From Sulfurovum sp. (GTDB lineage Bacteria > Campylobacterota > Campylobacteria > Campylobacterales > Sulfurovaceae): 23,559 nucleotides of DNA. A program made the translations under genes and the position numbers. Of the stretch, positions 8,125 through 15,939 are shown piece by piece. The notes below the pieces were generated by a model, which had not been told where the DNA came from, ran no database searches, and saw only the letters and a program-made list of their open reading frames with translations. Location of the stretch: the NCBI GenBank assembly GCA_015490315.1, contig WFYB01000122.1, positions 1-23,559 on the forward strand, written 5' to 3'. Numbering within the stretch: the stretch's first letter is position 1; every line of letters starts with the position of its first letter.

Positions 8125-9240
8125 GTGAAAGAGGAGCAGGCAGTCAAGCATTTTTTATCTTTTTCCGATTTTTTTGTATGTAAGGATCGGGAGAAAGAGG
8201 CTAAGTACCGACAGTGGAAACGCCATGCAGTTTTTATGCATATTGCTGTGGTCTCGTTTATTACAGGGATGCTCTATTTGATATACACATCCGTCTGTAT
8301 CTATGTCTTTCCAAAAGATGCGATCAACACTATGATCCAGCTTCACCTCGGGCTTATCGCCCTGCCGCTTTTCCTAATCTCTCTCTTCGCTTACCAGGAG
8401 AAGCATTACAGTGCAGTAATCATTGCCATGATGGCCGCCCCTGTGGTTGCGGCTGCGGGCTATCATTATTTGTTGAATTTGGCGGGCTGGAACAGTATCT
8501 ATCTTCCTGAAGTCTATTTGATCATTATCTGGACATTTGCAATCTCGGGACTTCCTCTGCTGCAGGGGCTCATCAGTGCCTCTGTGATTTTATTCTTTTC
8601 TCTGATGATGGGATTGTTTTTTTCAGAGCTCTCCCCAGATGAAAGGATACTGCATACCTTTTGGCTGAGTGTGAGTTATATTCTCGGTTTCATTGGCGCC
8701 TTTCTGCTTGAAAGGCACCACAAGATCAATTTTTTTCAGCATCAGATATTGGAAAAGCTGGCTAGCACCGATACCTTGACAGGGTTGTACAACCGTACCC
8801 AGTTTCGTGAGTTTCTCCAAACAGAGATTGAAAAAGCGGAAGAGAGCAGCTATATGTTCGGTCTGATGATGATAGATATTGACTTTTTCAAAGAGGTCAA
8901 TGATCTTCACGGACATCAGAAAGGTGATGAGATCCTCAAAGGAATCACCGACCTTTTGTCTCAAAATATACGCCAGACCGATACGATTATCCGCTGGGGA
9001 GGCGAAGAGTTTATGGTGATCTGCCGTACGACCTACAAAGATAGGTTGATACGTTTTGCCAATAAACTGCGCAATATTGTCGCCACACATCTGTTTCGTG
9101 ATGTCGGAATCAGAACGATCAGTATCGGGGCGACATGTTTCACTATAGGGGACACGATCGATACACTGCTTGGAAGGGTGGATGATGCGTTGCATCATGC
9201 TAAACACGAAGGGCGTAACAGAGTTATATACTTTTCCTGA
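8125..9240 (+). CDS. Membrane-bound diguanylate cyclase (GGDEF)
   Basis: This 371-aa protein has a short cytoplasmic start, then five to six hydrophobic helices (about residues 34-205), then a GGDEF domain. Within it are the linker DTLTGLYNRTQF, the metal site MIDIDFFKEVND, and the active-site signature RWGGEEF (GGEEF 292-296). An RQTD inhibitory I-site lies five residues before the signature. It should make cyclic di-GMP from two GTP and be inhibited by its product. The membrane part is an unassigned sensor, similar in build to MASE-type regions. The start is taken as GTG 8125, because AAGGA lies six bases before it; a TTG at 8119 is the alternative. It probably has its own promoter, and no c-di-GMP effector is visible nearby. 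Confidence 0.92.
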   Translation: MKEEQAVKHFLSFSDFFVCKDREKEAKYRQWKRHAVFMHIAVVSFITGMLYLIYTSVCIYVFPKDAINTMIQLHLGLIALPLFLISLFAYQEKHYSAVIIAMMAAPVVAAAGYHYLLNLAGWNSIYLPEVYLIIIWTFAISGLPLLQGLISASVILFFSLMMGLFFSELSPDERILHTFWLSVSYILGFIGAFLLERHHKINFFQHQILEKLASTDTLTGLYNRTQFREFLQTEIEKAEESSYMFGLMMIDIDFFKEVNDLHGHQKGDEILKGITDLLSQNIRQTDTIIRWGGEEFMVICRTTYKDRLIRFANKLRNIVATHLFRDVGIRTISIGATCFTIGDTIDTLLGRVDDALHHAKHEGRNRVIYFS

Positions 9241-9265
9241 TAACCTTTTTTTATCTACATTCCAT

Positions 9266-9271
9266 TATAAT
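9266..9271 (+). promoter_or_regulatory. -10 box (TATAAT) for the DUF481 outer-membrane protein
   Basis: A perfect TATAAT lies 32 bases before the ATG, followed by the ribosome site AAAGGGA at 9292. No clear -35. The gene is thus likely transcribed alone, ending at the stem-loop at 10112. Confidence 0.6.
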
Positions 9272-9303
9272 TCCGGTTTCAAAAACAACACAAAGGGAAA
9301 ATA

Positions 9304-10092
9304 ATGAAAAGAATGACAACCTGTTTGACAGCGGCAGCACTCTGCAGTACAGTAGCAATGGCAGATATCAAAGTGACAGATGTTGAGGCGGCATATACCA
9401 ACAATGCAAAAGTCGAAGCGAAACAAGAGCTTGTACAGAGCATTGATTTTGGTCTTGCAAACACCACAGGAAATACCAAAACGCTGAATATGAACGGCAA
9501 ATATGCACTCTCTTTTACGACCAGCGGCTATGAAGGCAATGCTCTGAAAGTTGCTTTTGACATGGGAGCATTTGTCACCAAAAACAATGGTGTCAAAGAC
9601 AACGAAGAGTACACTGCCAACCTCGGTCTTGAGCAGTATATCATGGATGGATGGCTTGGGTATGCTTCACTCAATTGGCTGAGAAACAAGTTCCAAAACT
9701 ACGATAACAAATTTGCGATCGGTGCAGGTGTAGGCAAAGAGCTTTTCAATGACGGACAGCATTCGCTTAAGTGTAAACTTGGTGGAGCCTACAATATTCA
9801 GGATTTCAGCAATACACAGCCGACAAGAAAGTTCGCATCACTCAATCAGTATCTTGAGTATAACAACCAGCTCAACAAAGTGAGCAAACTCTATGTCAAG
9901 CTTGGTGCGATGGAAAACCTCAAGAACTTCTCTGATGATTATGAGTTTTTGACAGTTGCCGGATTTGATTTTGCGGTAGCTGAGCGTGTCTCTGTGACGA
10001 TCGAAGAGGAGGTAAAGTATGACAATCTCCCTCCTGTAGGATTCAAGAAAACAGATACCAAGTCTATCGTGAGAGTGGGATACCACTTCTAA
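9304..10092 (+). CDS. DUF481-type outer-membrane beta-barrel protein
   Basis: This 262-aa protein has a signal peptide (MKRMTTCLTAAALCSTVAMA, cleavage likely before DIKV), then alternating amphipathic strands rich in aromatic and glycine residues. It ends in VGYHF, the terminal phenylalanine typical of outer-membrane barrels recognised by the BAM machinery. Motifs such as SIDFGLANTTGNTKTLNMNGKY fit the DUF481 (YdiY-like) family, whose function is largely unknown. Mature size fits a barrel of 10 to 12 strands. It stands as its own transcription unit, with a TATAAT box upstream and a GC-rich stem-loop downstream. Lysine and asparagine are abundant, suggesting a basic, perhaps anion-exposed barrel. 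It could also be called a putative salt-stress or porin-like protein, but nothing in the sequence shows that. Confidence 0.8.
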   Translation: MKRMTTCLTAAALCSTVAMADIKVTDVEAAYTNNAKVEAKQELVQSIDFGLANTTGNTKTLNMNGKYALSFTTSGYEGNALKVAFDMGAFVTKNNGVKDNEEYTANLGLEQYIMDGWLGYASLNWLRNKFQNYDNKFAIGAGVGKELFNDGQHSLKCKLGGAYNIQDFSNTQPTRKFASLNQYLEYNNQLNKVSKLYVKLGAMENLKNFSDDYEFLTVAGFDFAVAERVSVTIEEEVKYDNLPPVGFKKTDTKSIVRVGYHF

Positions 10093-10111
10093 TCCTTATG
10101 CATTGCATGAA

Positions 10112-10132
10112 AAGCGGCAGCCTCTGCCGCTT
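10112..10132 (+). terminator. Stem-loop after the DUF481 gene
   Basis: A nine-base perfect stem (AAGCGGCAG with CTGCCGCTT, loop CCT) lies 20 bases after the stop. The T-rich stretch (CTCTTTTTTCTTT) comes about 15 bases later rather than directly, so termination may be only partly intrinsic. Confidence 0.65.
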
Positions 10133-10177
10133 CACTGCTTCCCCCCTCTTTTTTCTTTATCTTTCTCTCTTTTATAG

Positions 10178-10183
10178 TATAAT
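10178..10183 (+). promoter_or_regulatory. -10 box (TATAAT) for mutS2
   Basis: TATAAT sits 33 bases before the GTG start of mutS2 and is preceded by a pyrimidine-rich stretch rather than a -35 hexamer. An AGGA-type ribosome site is at about 10202. Confidence 0.55.
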
Positions 10184-10216
10184 GCCAACACTTTATATGA
10201 CAGGAAGCAGCAATAC

Positions 10217-12439
10217 GTGAAAACAGAAGCAGCAGCACCGGGTGACATCATCAAGAAGCTCGATCTTGAGGGCTATATCGCAGAGTTCAAGCGTTTTCTC
10301 GCCAGAGACAAAGCAGTCGCGATGCCCGGAGATATCAACCAGCATTTTCGCTATATCAAAGCACTCTCCGATGTGCAGTTTCCCACCCCTCATCCGACAC
10401 CCAATCTTGACAGAGAGTTGGCTCTCATAGGCAAACAGGCAGTACTGGGTCTTGAAGAGATCTATGCTTTTGTGACGATTATCTCCTACTTTAACAAGCT
10501 AAAGGCATTGGGATTGCCCGAACCCCTGCAAAGCTGGATACGCCAGATAGAGATCCCCGAAGCGATCGAGGAGATCATAGGCTACTTTACCCAAGAGGGG
10601 GAGATCAATACCCAAAGAGACCCTGAACTTCATCAGATAGAAGCTTCGTTAAAACGCAACAAGCAGGAGATCAAAGAGACGCTCTACAAGCTGGCACACT
10701 CTGCGAAACTGAGAGAGTTTCTCGTCGATACACAGGTGCATTTCAACGGTGGAGAGGAGACCCTGCTGGTGCGTGGCGGGTTCAACAAGGTCGTCAAAGC
10801 GACGGTAGTAGCCAGAAGTGAGGGGGGATACTTCTATATCATCCCCCAGAGTGTGAGTCACCTTAAGGAGAGGGAGTCTACACTGCTTTCGAGTAAAGAG
10901 GAGTTGATTTGGCGATACTGCAAAGATATCTCGGCGACATTTCACCAGTGGGAGCGGTTTTTACGTTATATCAATGAGGCGTTTGACCGTTTCGATCACT
11001 ATCAGGCGCGCGTGCAGTTTGCCAGAGCCAAAGAGTATGAGTTTGTCCTGCCGAGCAGATCCAAACGTATCAAACTTGAGGATTTTGCCCATCCCGCGAT
11101 CGAAAATCCCGTACCCGTCACCATCGATATGGATAAACAGATCATGCTCATCACGGGGGTCAATGCCGGAGGGAAAACGATGCTGCTCAAATCCCTGCTC
11201 AGTGCAGTCTATATGAGCAAATATCTGTTACCATTTAAATGTGATGTGGCACGTACAGAGGTAGGGCACTATAAGCATATCGAAGCGGTGATAGATGATC
11301 CGCAGTCTGTCAAGAATGATATCTCTACTTTTGCGGGGCGGATGAAGGAGTTTGCCGCACTCTTTGAGAAGCGTGATGCCATTGTCGGTGTCGATGAGAT
11401 AGAACTGGGTACTGACAGCGACGAAGCGGCGAGTCTCTTTCGGGTGATGCTTGATGAATTGCGAAAGCGGGGGATCACCTTTATCGTGACGACGCACCAC
11501 AAGCGGCTTGCCTCTTTGATGGCGAGTGACGACGATGTAGAGCTTATCGCAGCACTCTATGATGAGGAGCGGCGTGTCCCTACCTATACGTTCCTGCAAG
11601 GGAGTATCGGCAAGAGCTACGCCTTTGAGACGGCGCAGCGCTACGGAGTGCCTGTAGCGATCGTCAACCGTGCCAAGAAGGTGTACGGTGAGGACAAAGA
11701 GAATCTCAATGAGCTGATCGAACGCTCTACGACACTTGAACGGGAAATGCGCAGCAAAATCGCTGCGATCGATGCGGAGCTTAAAGCCGCACAGCGCCAA
11801 AAAGAGAAGCTCCTTGAGGAAGAGGAGAAGCTCAAAGAGCAGCACCGCAAAGCGATCGCAACACTTGAGAACCGCTACAATGCCGCAACAAAGAAAGCCA
11901 GAGAAGCACTCAAAGCAAAAGAGTCTACCGAGGGCAGACGGCTGCTCAATGAAGCGCATAAACGCAAGAGTATGCAGGTCAAAGAGGCGGGACTCAAAGC
12001 GCCCGAACCGCTCAAAGAGGGCGACAAGGTCAAGTACCGCTCCCACAAAGGGGAGCTGCTCGCTATCAGAGGCAAGGATGCGACGATCGAGGTTGACGGA
12101 CTAAAAATGCGTGTTCCGCTAAGCGCTCTGAAAAAACGTGAAGAGACACCCAAAGCCCGCATCCCCCAAAAACCCAAAAAAGCGACACACCATGTCGAGA
12201 AATCGGGCGGTGCCGTTTCGGTGAAACTGCTGGGGATGTATGCGGATGAGGCGATAGATACCGTAGACAAGTTTCTCTCCGATGCATTGGTAAACGGTCT
12301 GAGCGAAGTACAGATTATTCATGGTACAGGCAGCGGGGTACTGGCAAAACTGGTCACAGAGTATCTCAAAAAACACCCCAAAATACAGCACTTCTACCGC
12401 ATGCCCGGCAACCTCGGTATTACAGTGGTGGAGCTCTAA
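10217..12439 (+). CDS. mutS2: MutS2 ATPase with C-terminal Smr domain
   Basis: MutS2 binds branched DNA or collided ribosomes; in Helicobacter it limits recombination rather than acting in mismatch repair. The 740-aa protein has the MutS core with Walker A GVNAGGKT (about residue 314), the NDISTFAGRMKE signature, Walker B IVGVDEIELGTDSDEA (about 388), and THHKRLA. A long charged coiled coil follows (about 496-575), then a KOW-like segment KVKYRSHKGELLAI, and an Smr domain (about 666-740). The Smr domain keeps HGTGSG, but its first motif reads VKLLGMYADEA instead of the family LDLRGxRxxEA. The aspartate and arginine linked to nuclease activity are therefore missing. The start is GTG, with weak ribosome site. 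It stands alone between two promoters. Confidence 0.95.
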   Translation: MKTEAAAPGDIIKKLDLEGYIAEFKRFLARDKAVAMPGDINQHFRYIKALSDVQFPTPHPTPNLDRELALIGKQAVLGLEEIYAFVTIISYFNKLKALGLPEPLQSWIRQIEIPEAIEEIIGYFTQEGEINTQRDPELHQIEASLKRNKQEIKETLYKLAHSAKLREFLVDTQVHFNGGEETLLVRGGFNKVVKATVVARSEGGYFYIIPQSVSHLKERESTLLSSKEELIWRYCKDISATFHQWERFLRYINEAFDRFDHYQARVQFARAKEYEFVLPSRSKRIKLEDFAHPAIENPVPVTIDMDKQIMLITGVNAGGKTMLLKSLLSAVYMSKYLLPFKCDVARTEVGHYKHIEAVIDDPQSVKNDISTFAGRMKEFAALFEKRDAIVGVDEIELGTDSDEAASLFRVMLDELRKRGITFIVTTHHKRLASLMASDDDVELIAALYDEERRVPTYTFLQGSIGKSYAFETAQRYGVPVAIVNRAKKVYGEDKENLNELIERSTTLEREMRSKIAAIDAELKAAQRQKEKLLEEEEKLKEQHRKAIATLENRYNAATKKAREALKAKESTEGRRLLNEAHKRKSMQVKEAGLKAPEPLKEGDKVKYRSHKGELLAIRGKDATIEVDGLKMRVPLSALKKREETPKARIPQKPKKATHHVEKSGGAVSVKLLGMYADEAIDTVDKFLSDALVNGLSEVQIIHGTGSGVLAKLVTEYLKKHPKIQHFYRMPGNLGITVVEL

Positions 12440-12461
12440 CCCCTTTTTTAACTCCAAAAGG

Positions 12462-12467
12462 TATAAT
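12462..12467 (+). promoter_or_regulatory. -10 box (TATAAT) for the YfgM-like/lipoprotein/recombinase operon
   Basis: TATAAT with preceding GG lies 23 bases after the mutS2 stop and 32 bases before the GTG of the next gene; TAGGAGAG at 12488 is a good ribosome site. The three genes that follow touch or overlap, so this likely drives all of them. Confidence 0.6.
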
Positions 12468-12499
12468 ATAGGCTAATGAATTTGACCTAGGAGAGTGCT

Positions 12500-13066
12500 G
12501 TGAATATAGCAGATGTTAAAAAAGAGTTGAGCAGTGATGAAAAAGTCCTTGAGAGTGCTTTCAAGTTAGAGACACTTTACAAAAAACACAAGATCAAGAT
12601 CTGGGCGGTTGTGATCGCGCTGCTGCTCTTTTTTGGCGGAAGAGCAGCCCTGCAGGCAGTCAAAGACGCGAAGCTTGCCGCGGCAAATGAAGCGTTCCTG
12701 ACACTTCAGAGCAAACCAGACGATGCCGCTGCACTCTCAGTGCTTAAAGAGAAAAACCCAGCACTCTACGAACTCTACAGCTATGCCCAGGCAGCGAAGA
12801 AACAGGATGTCGCAACATTGAAACAGCTTAGCAAAAGCCAAAATGAGATCATCGCCGATGTGAGCGGATATCATGCCGCTGTTGCCCAAAAGCAGAGCAG
12901 CGATTCCAAGCTCTACAAAGATATGGCACTGCTCGAAGCAGCCTACCTTGCGATCAAATCGGGTAAAGCACAGGAAGCCAAAGAGAAGCTCGATCTTATC
13001 GGTGAGAGATCCCCTGTAGCAGTACTGGCACAATTTCTCAAACACTCCACGATAAAGGCAAAATAG
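12500..13066 (+). CDS. YfgM-like single-pass membrane protein with TPR-like periplasmic part
   Basis: This 188-aa protein has about 33 cytoplasmic residues, one membrane helix (about 34-50, IWAVVIALLLFFGGRAA), and an alanine-rich, helical periplasmic region with repeat-like pairs (ANEAFLTLQS, AAYLAIKSGKAQEAKEKLDLIG). This matches the build of E. coli YfgM, a periplasmic chaperone-linked protein encoded next to bamB. Here the following gene is a lipoprotein of beta-propeller character, so the pair may be equivalent; this rests on layout and topology, not on clear motifs. GTG start, set by TAGGAGAG seven or so bases upstream. The stop is immediately followed by the ATG of the next gene, with no spacer. 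Confidence 0.6.
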   Translation: MNIADVKKELSSDEKVLESAFKLETLYKKHKIKIWAVVIALLLFFGGRAALQAVKDAKLAAANEAFLTLQSKPDDAAALSVLKEKNPALYELYSYAQAAKKQDVATLKQLSKSQNEIIADVSGYHAAVAQKQSSDSKLYKDMALLEAAYLAIKSGKAQEAKEKLDLIGERSPVAVLAQFLKHSTIKAK

Positions 13067-14083
13067 ATGAAACACTACCTATCTTTGACGTTGACAGCAG
13101 CTACTGCAGTACTCTTCTTGGGCTGTAGTTCCAAGCAGTATTTTACACCGGAGCAGACCTATTCGGCATCGAAAGCGGAGCGATCGTTTGGCAGTAGTAT
13201 TGTGGATCTCAGCCGTGACGGTGCGACACTTTCCAATGGTCACTATATCGGCAAAAATGGCGTAAGCAATATCGATCTGGGAGAGGGGTATCGCTTCTTG
13301 AGTGAGAACGAGAACTATGTCTTGGCAGGAAATCCGGAGGGCGTGCTGAAGATCATCGAGAAGCGTTCAGGTGAACCGGTACGTGCCGTAGCACTGCATG
13401 TGCCGATCGTCTCTGCCAAGATCGACAGAGGGATCATCGCTTATGTACTGAACAACAACACCTTCGGCATCTATCAGATCGCTGACAACAGAAAAGTGAT
13501 GGAGAACAGATCGGAGCGAACCTATGCGATCGATACAAGAGCGGCGACCCCGATGTTCGTGGACAATCTCGCAGTCATGCCGATGCTTGACGGCAAGCTG
13601 ATCATTGTTGACGGAAGCAATCCAGAGAATGCCAAAGTGGTCTATATTAGCAGTGCGAAATATTTCAACAATGTTATCTTCCTTGCAAGGCTCGGGGATG
13701 CAATGGTCGCTGCGACACCCAAAAAGGTGATCGTACTCGGTAACGGCGGGAAGAAAGAGTATGCTGCCAATATCTCTGAAGTGGCTGTCTCGAAAGCGGG
13801 TATCTACCTCTTCACCAAAGAGGGTGAAGTGATCCGTCTCGATCTGGGTCTAAGACCGATTGCAAAGAAGAAATTCAAGTTTGCGCACTTCTCTGCTGCG
13901 ACCGCCTTTGGTGATAGAGTCTATGCGCTCGATCAGCAGGGATCACTTATCGTACTCTCAAGCGATCTTGGCAAATACAAGATCTATGATGTAGGTGCGG
14001 TAGATGAACCGGCATTTATCACGGGAACCAAGCTCTACAAAGATGGCAGAGTGATCGAACTTTCCCAATTGGGTTATGAGTAA
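13067..14083 (+). CDS. Lipoprotein with beta-propeller-like repeats, possible BamB equivalent
   Basis: This 338-aa protein has a lipoprotein signal with lipobox LFLGC (acylated cysteine at residue 20). The remainder is beta-rich, with recurring blade-like pieces such as GVLKIIEKRSGEPV, GKLIIVDGSNPENAKVVY, GEVIRLDLGLRPIAKKKF and GSLIVLSSDLGKYKIY. This is what a PQQ-like propeller shows. BamB is the outer-membrane lipoprotein of the BAM complex, has this architecture, and is encoded after yfgM in E. coli. The propeller motifs are weak, so the assignment stays tentative; another periplasmic propeller lipoprotein is the alternative. Its end overlaps the recombinase gene by eight bases. Confidence 0.6.
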   Translation: MKHYLSLTLTAATAVLFLGCSSKQYFTPEQTYSASKAERSFGSSIVDLSRDGATLSNGHYIGKNGVSNIDLGEGYRFLSENENYVLAGNPEGVLKIIEKRSGEPVRAVALHVPIVSAKIDRGIIAYVLNNNTFGIYQIADNRKVMENRSERTYAIDTRAATPMFVDNLAVMPMLDGKLIIVDGSNPENAKVVYISSAKYFNNVIFLARLGDAMVAATPKKVIVLGNGGKKEYAANISEVAVSKAGIYLFTKEGEVIRLDLGLRPIAKKKFKFAHFSAATAFGDRVYALDQQGSLIVLSSDLGKYKIYDVGAVDEPAFITGTKLYKDGRVIELSQLGYE

Positions 14084-14906
14084 AAACGCCAAAAGTGACC
14101 TCCTTGTAGCATTTGAAGAGTATCTGAGTGTCACCAAGGCACTCGATACCCTCACCATCTCCTCTTATCTCAGTGATCTGACACAACTCGAAGAGACTTC
14201 AGGCAAACGCCTTACCGCACTTGATACTTCGGATATTTTACAATTTCTCTCCTCTTTTGAAAACAAACGTACACTCAACAGAAAACTCTCCTCGATCAAT
14301 GCTTTTTTTGCCTTTTGTCACCTGAAGGATTTTACCCATGAGCGTATCAAGATACCGATGGCGAGGGTACCCAAAACACTCCCTAAGTATCTCAGTCCTG
14401 AAGAGATCATGCAGGGACTCTCTCTTATCGACCGCAGTACGCTAACGGGGCTAAGAGACTATGCGTTGATCCTCTTTTTGTATGCAAGTGGATGCCGCAT
14501 ATCAGAGGCATTGAGTATACAGCGAAGCGATATACTGGAAGGGTGGCTCAAGATCCGTTTTGCCAAAGGGGAGAAGGAGCGTATCGTACCGCTTGCACCC
14601 GTCGCAACCGAAGCGCTTGATGCCTATCTGGCAAAGCAGGGGTATCTGAGCAGCTATATCTGGCTCAACTACAGAGGCGAACCGCTCAGCCGTATCAGTG
14701 CCTACAAGATCGTCAAGAAGTATCTGGGGGTTTCGCCTCATGTACTGCGTCACTCCTTTGCCTCCTCTCTCATCATAGGCGGGGCAGATCTGCGTGTAGT
14801 ACAGGAACTGCTTGGGCACAGTTCGCTGGAGACGACACAGATCTATACCCATATCCAAAAACAGAATCTCAAAGAGACGATGCAGCAGTTTCATCCATTG
14901 CGATAA
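14076..14906 (+). CDS. Tyrosine site-specific recombinase (Xer type)
   Basis: This 276-aa protein has an N-terminal SAM-like core-binding domain (about residues 8-85) and a catalytic domain with the full set of residues: R141 (GCRISEAL), K164 (AKGEKERIVPL), H222 and R225 (PHVLRHSF), H248 (LLGHSS) and nucleophile Y257 (IYTH). Xer enzymes resolve chromosome dimers at dif sites. The size fits XerC/XerD rather than the longer XerH of Helicobacter and Campylobacter, which I recall as about 350-360 aa. It sits in an operon with envelope genes and has no attachment-site or phage neighbours, favouring a housekeeping role over a mobile-element integrase. It overlaps the lipoprotein gene by eight bases. 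No dif-like site was found nearby. Confidence 0.9.
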   Translation: MSKNAKSDLLVAFEEYLSVTKALDTLTISSYLSDLTQLEETSGKRLTALDTSDILQFLSSFENKRTLNRKLSSINAFFAFCHLKDFTHERIKIPMARVPKTLPKYLSPEEIMQGLSLIDRSTLTGLRDYALILFLYASGCRISEALSIQRSDILEGWLKIRFAKGEKERIVPLAPVATEALDAYLAKQGYLSSYIWLNYRGEPLSRISAYKIVKKYLGVSPHVLRHSFASSLIIGGADLRVVQELLGHSSLETTQIYTHIQKQNLKETMQQFHPLR

Positions 14907-14912
14907 TTTGGG

Positions 14913-14918
14913 TAAAAT
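14913..14918 (+). promoter_or_regulatory. Candidate -10 box (TAAAAT), possibly giving a leaderless transcript
   Basis: GGTAAAATAG resembles the other -10 boxes in the window (five of six bases of TATAAT). It ends six bases before the next ATG, so transcription would begin at or next to the start codon. No ribosome-binding sequence is visible between them. Confidence 0.4.
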
Positions 14919-14924
14919 AGAGTC

Positions 14925-15263
14925 ATGAAAGAGATCGTAGAGTTTTTACAGCATAAAGGTATTATCTTCAAATCCCTCAAGGAGATCACTCCCAAAGAGC
15001 TTGGTTCACGCAAGAGAGTCGGGATCTATCTGGGGGTGGATCTCAAAGGCTACTATGCACTTGTGATGGTTGTGGAGAAAAAGAGCCGGGTACTGCGCAA
15101 AGAGGCAGAGGAGTTCATCGCGCTGCATGAGAAGCTGGAGCAGTATATTGACAGCAAAATCAAACAGAAATATATCATCATCAAAGCACCGCTATGCTCC
15201 AAAGCCAAAGCGTTTTTGGAAGAGCAGGGATGGAAAGTATTTGTTGCTTCGCAACAAAATTAG
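14925..15263 (+). CDS. Small protein of unknown function (112 aa)
   Basis: I do not recognise the family. The protein is basic, has no signal or membrane helix, and mixes strand-like segments (VGIYLGVDLKGYYALVMVVEKKSR, KYIIIKAPLCS) with helices, ending in SKAKAFLEEQGWKVF. The general pattern of strands followed by a late helix and strand could fit a small alpha/beta nuclease-like or ubiquitin-like fold; this is a guess. A -10-like box directly before the ATG and the lack of a ribosome site suggest leaderless expression. The last codons overlap the TTTGTTGC-TTC-GCAACAAA hairpin. The TAG stop is the end of the first heptamer unit, so the C-terminus (VASQQN) is partly element-derived. Downstream coaX starts 16 bases later. 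Confidence 0.7.
   Translation: MKEIVEFLQHKGIIFKSLKEITPKELGSRKRVGIYLGVDLKGYYALVMVVEKKSRVLRKEAEEFIALHEKLEQYIDSKIKQKYIIIKAPLCSKAKAFLEEQGWKVFVASQQN
15240..15258 (+). other. Hairpin TTTGTTGC-TTC-GCAACAAA beside a heptamer tract
   Basis: An eight-base perfect stem with a three-base loop lies inside the last codons of the small hypothetical gene and runs into the heptamer tract. Its core GTTGCTTCGCAAC fits the consensus GTTGYTTNGCAAC shared with 6083-6095 and 19777-19789. Confidence 0.75.
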
Positions 15264-15298
15264 AAATTAGGAATTAGAGATGAGAGATGAGGAATTAG
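15257..15298 (+). repeat. Mixed heptamer repeat, six units
   Basis: Six 7-base units in strict register: AAATTAG, AAATTAG, GAATTAG, AGATGAG, AGATGAG, GAATTAG. The first unit gives the stop of the upstream gene. The first AGATGAG gives the ATG start of coaX at 15280. The tract joins the unit seen at 6040 and 18685 with a second unit type, linking the four loci as one family. Confidence 0.9.
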
Positions 15299-15936
15299 AA
15301 TATCAGTTATTTGCAGATATTGGTAATACCCGTATCCATCTCTATGACGGTCAAGCAGTGACGCATCTATTACACGATGAAGCAATCAGCCGGTATGGCA
15401 CCAAAAAGATAAACTATATTTCGGTCAACACTCCTTTGGAAGCGCGGATAAAAGCGGAGACTGTATGGACAAATGTTTCCGACAAGGTGCATATCCCCGG
15501 CGAGTATGAGACGATGGGGGTGGATAGACGCGCACTCTGTCTGAGTCATGACAACGGACTCTTCATTGATGCCGGATCGGCGATCACTGTGGATGTAGTA
15601 GAGCGAGGAATATACAAGGGCGGATATATCTTCCCGGGACTCTCTGCGATGCTGGGAAGCTACCGCCAGATCTCGGATGTACTGGATGTGACATTGGAGA
15701 GATCACTTGATCTGACCCGTCTTCCCATTACAACCAAAGAGCAGATAAGCTATGGTATAATCGCATCTATCAAAGCGCTCATCGAAAAAAACCGCGGTAA
15801 CAAACCACTCTATTTTACGGGAGGAGACGGTGATTTTCTTGCAGGATTTTTCCAAGATGCAATCTATGATGAAGCGCTGGTTTTCAAAGGATTGAAGCAG
15901 GCCTTGGAAGCAAAAAATCAAGAAACTAAAAGGTGA
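15280..15936 (+). CDS. coaX: Type III pantothenate kinase
   Basis: CoaX phosphorylates pantothenate with ATP, the first step of coenzyme A synthesis, and needs a monovalent cation. The 218-aa protein shows the ASKHA-fold motifs ADIGNTRIHLYDG (about residues 12-24), GVDRRAL (about 80-86), IDAGSAITVDVVE and GGYIFPGLSAM. Its short length fits epsilonproteobacterial CoaX (the Helicobacter enzyme is also near 220 aa). The start is unusual: ATG 15280 lies inside a heptamer repeat, and the first seven or so codons (MRDEELE) are repeat-encoded. No other in-frame ATG or GTG occurs before the DIGNT motif, and the upstream ribosome site is weak. Three bases separate its stop from hisG, so the two are probably co-transcribed. 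Confidence 0.92.
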   Translation: MRDEELEYQLFADIGNTRIHLYDGQAVTHLLHDEAISRYGTKKINYISVNTPLEARIKAETVWTNVSDKVHIPGEYETMGVDRRALCLSHDNGLFIDAGSAITVDVVERGIYKGGYIFPGLSAMLGSYRQISDVLDVTLERSLDLTRLPITTKEQISYGIIASIKALIEKNRGNKPLYFTGGDGDFLAGFFQDAIYDEALVFKGLKQALEAKNQETKR

Positions 15937-15939
15937 ACC

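Noticed and set aside
11228..12046. Long minus-strand open frame (272 codons) opposite mutS2
   Set aside because: It lies antisense to an intact, motif-rich gene; its protein is cysteine-, leucine- and phenylalanine-rich without motifs, typical of a shadow frame.
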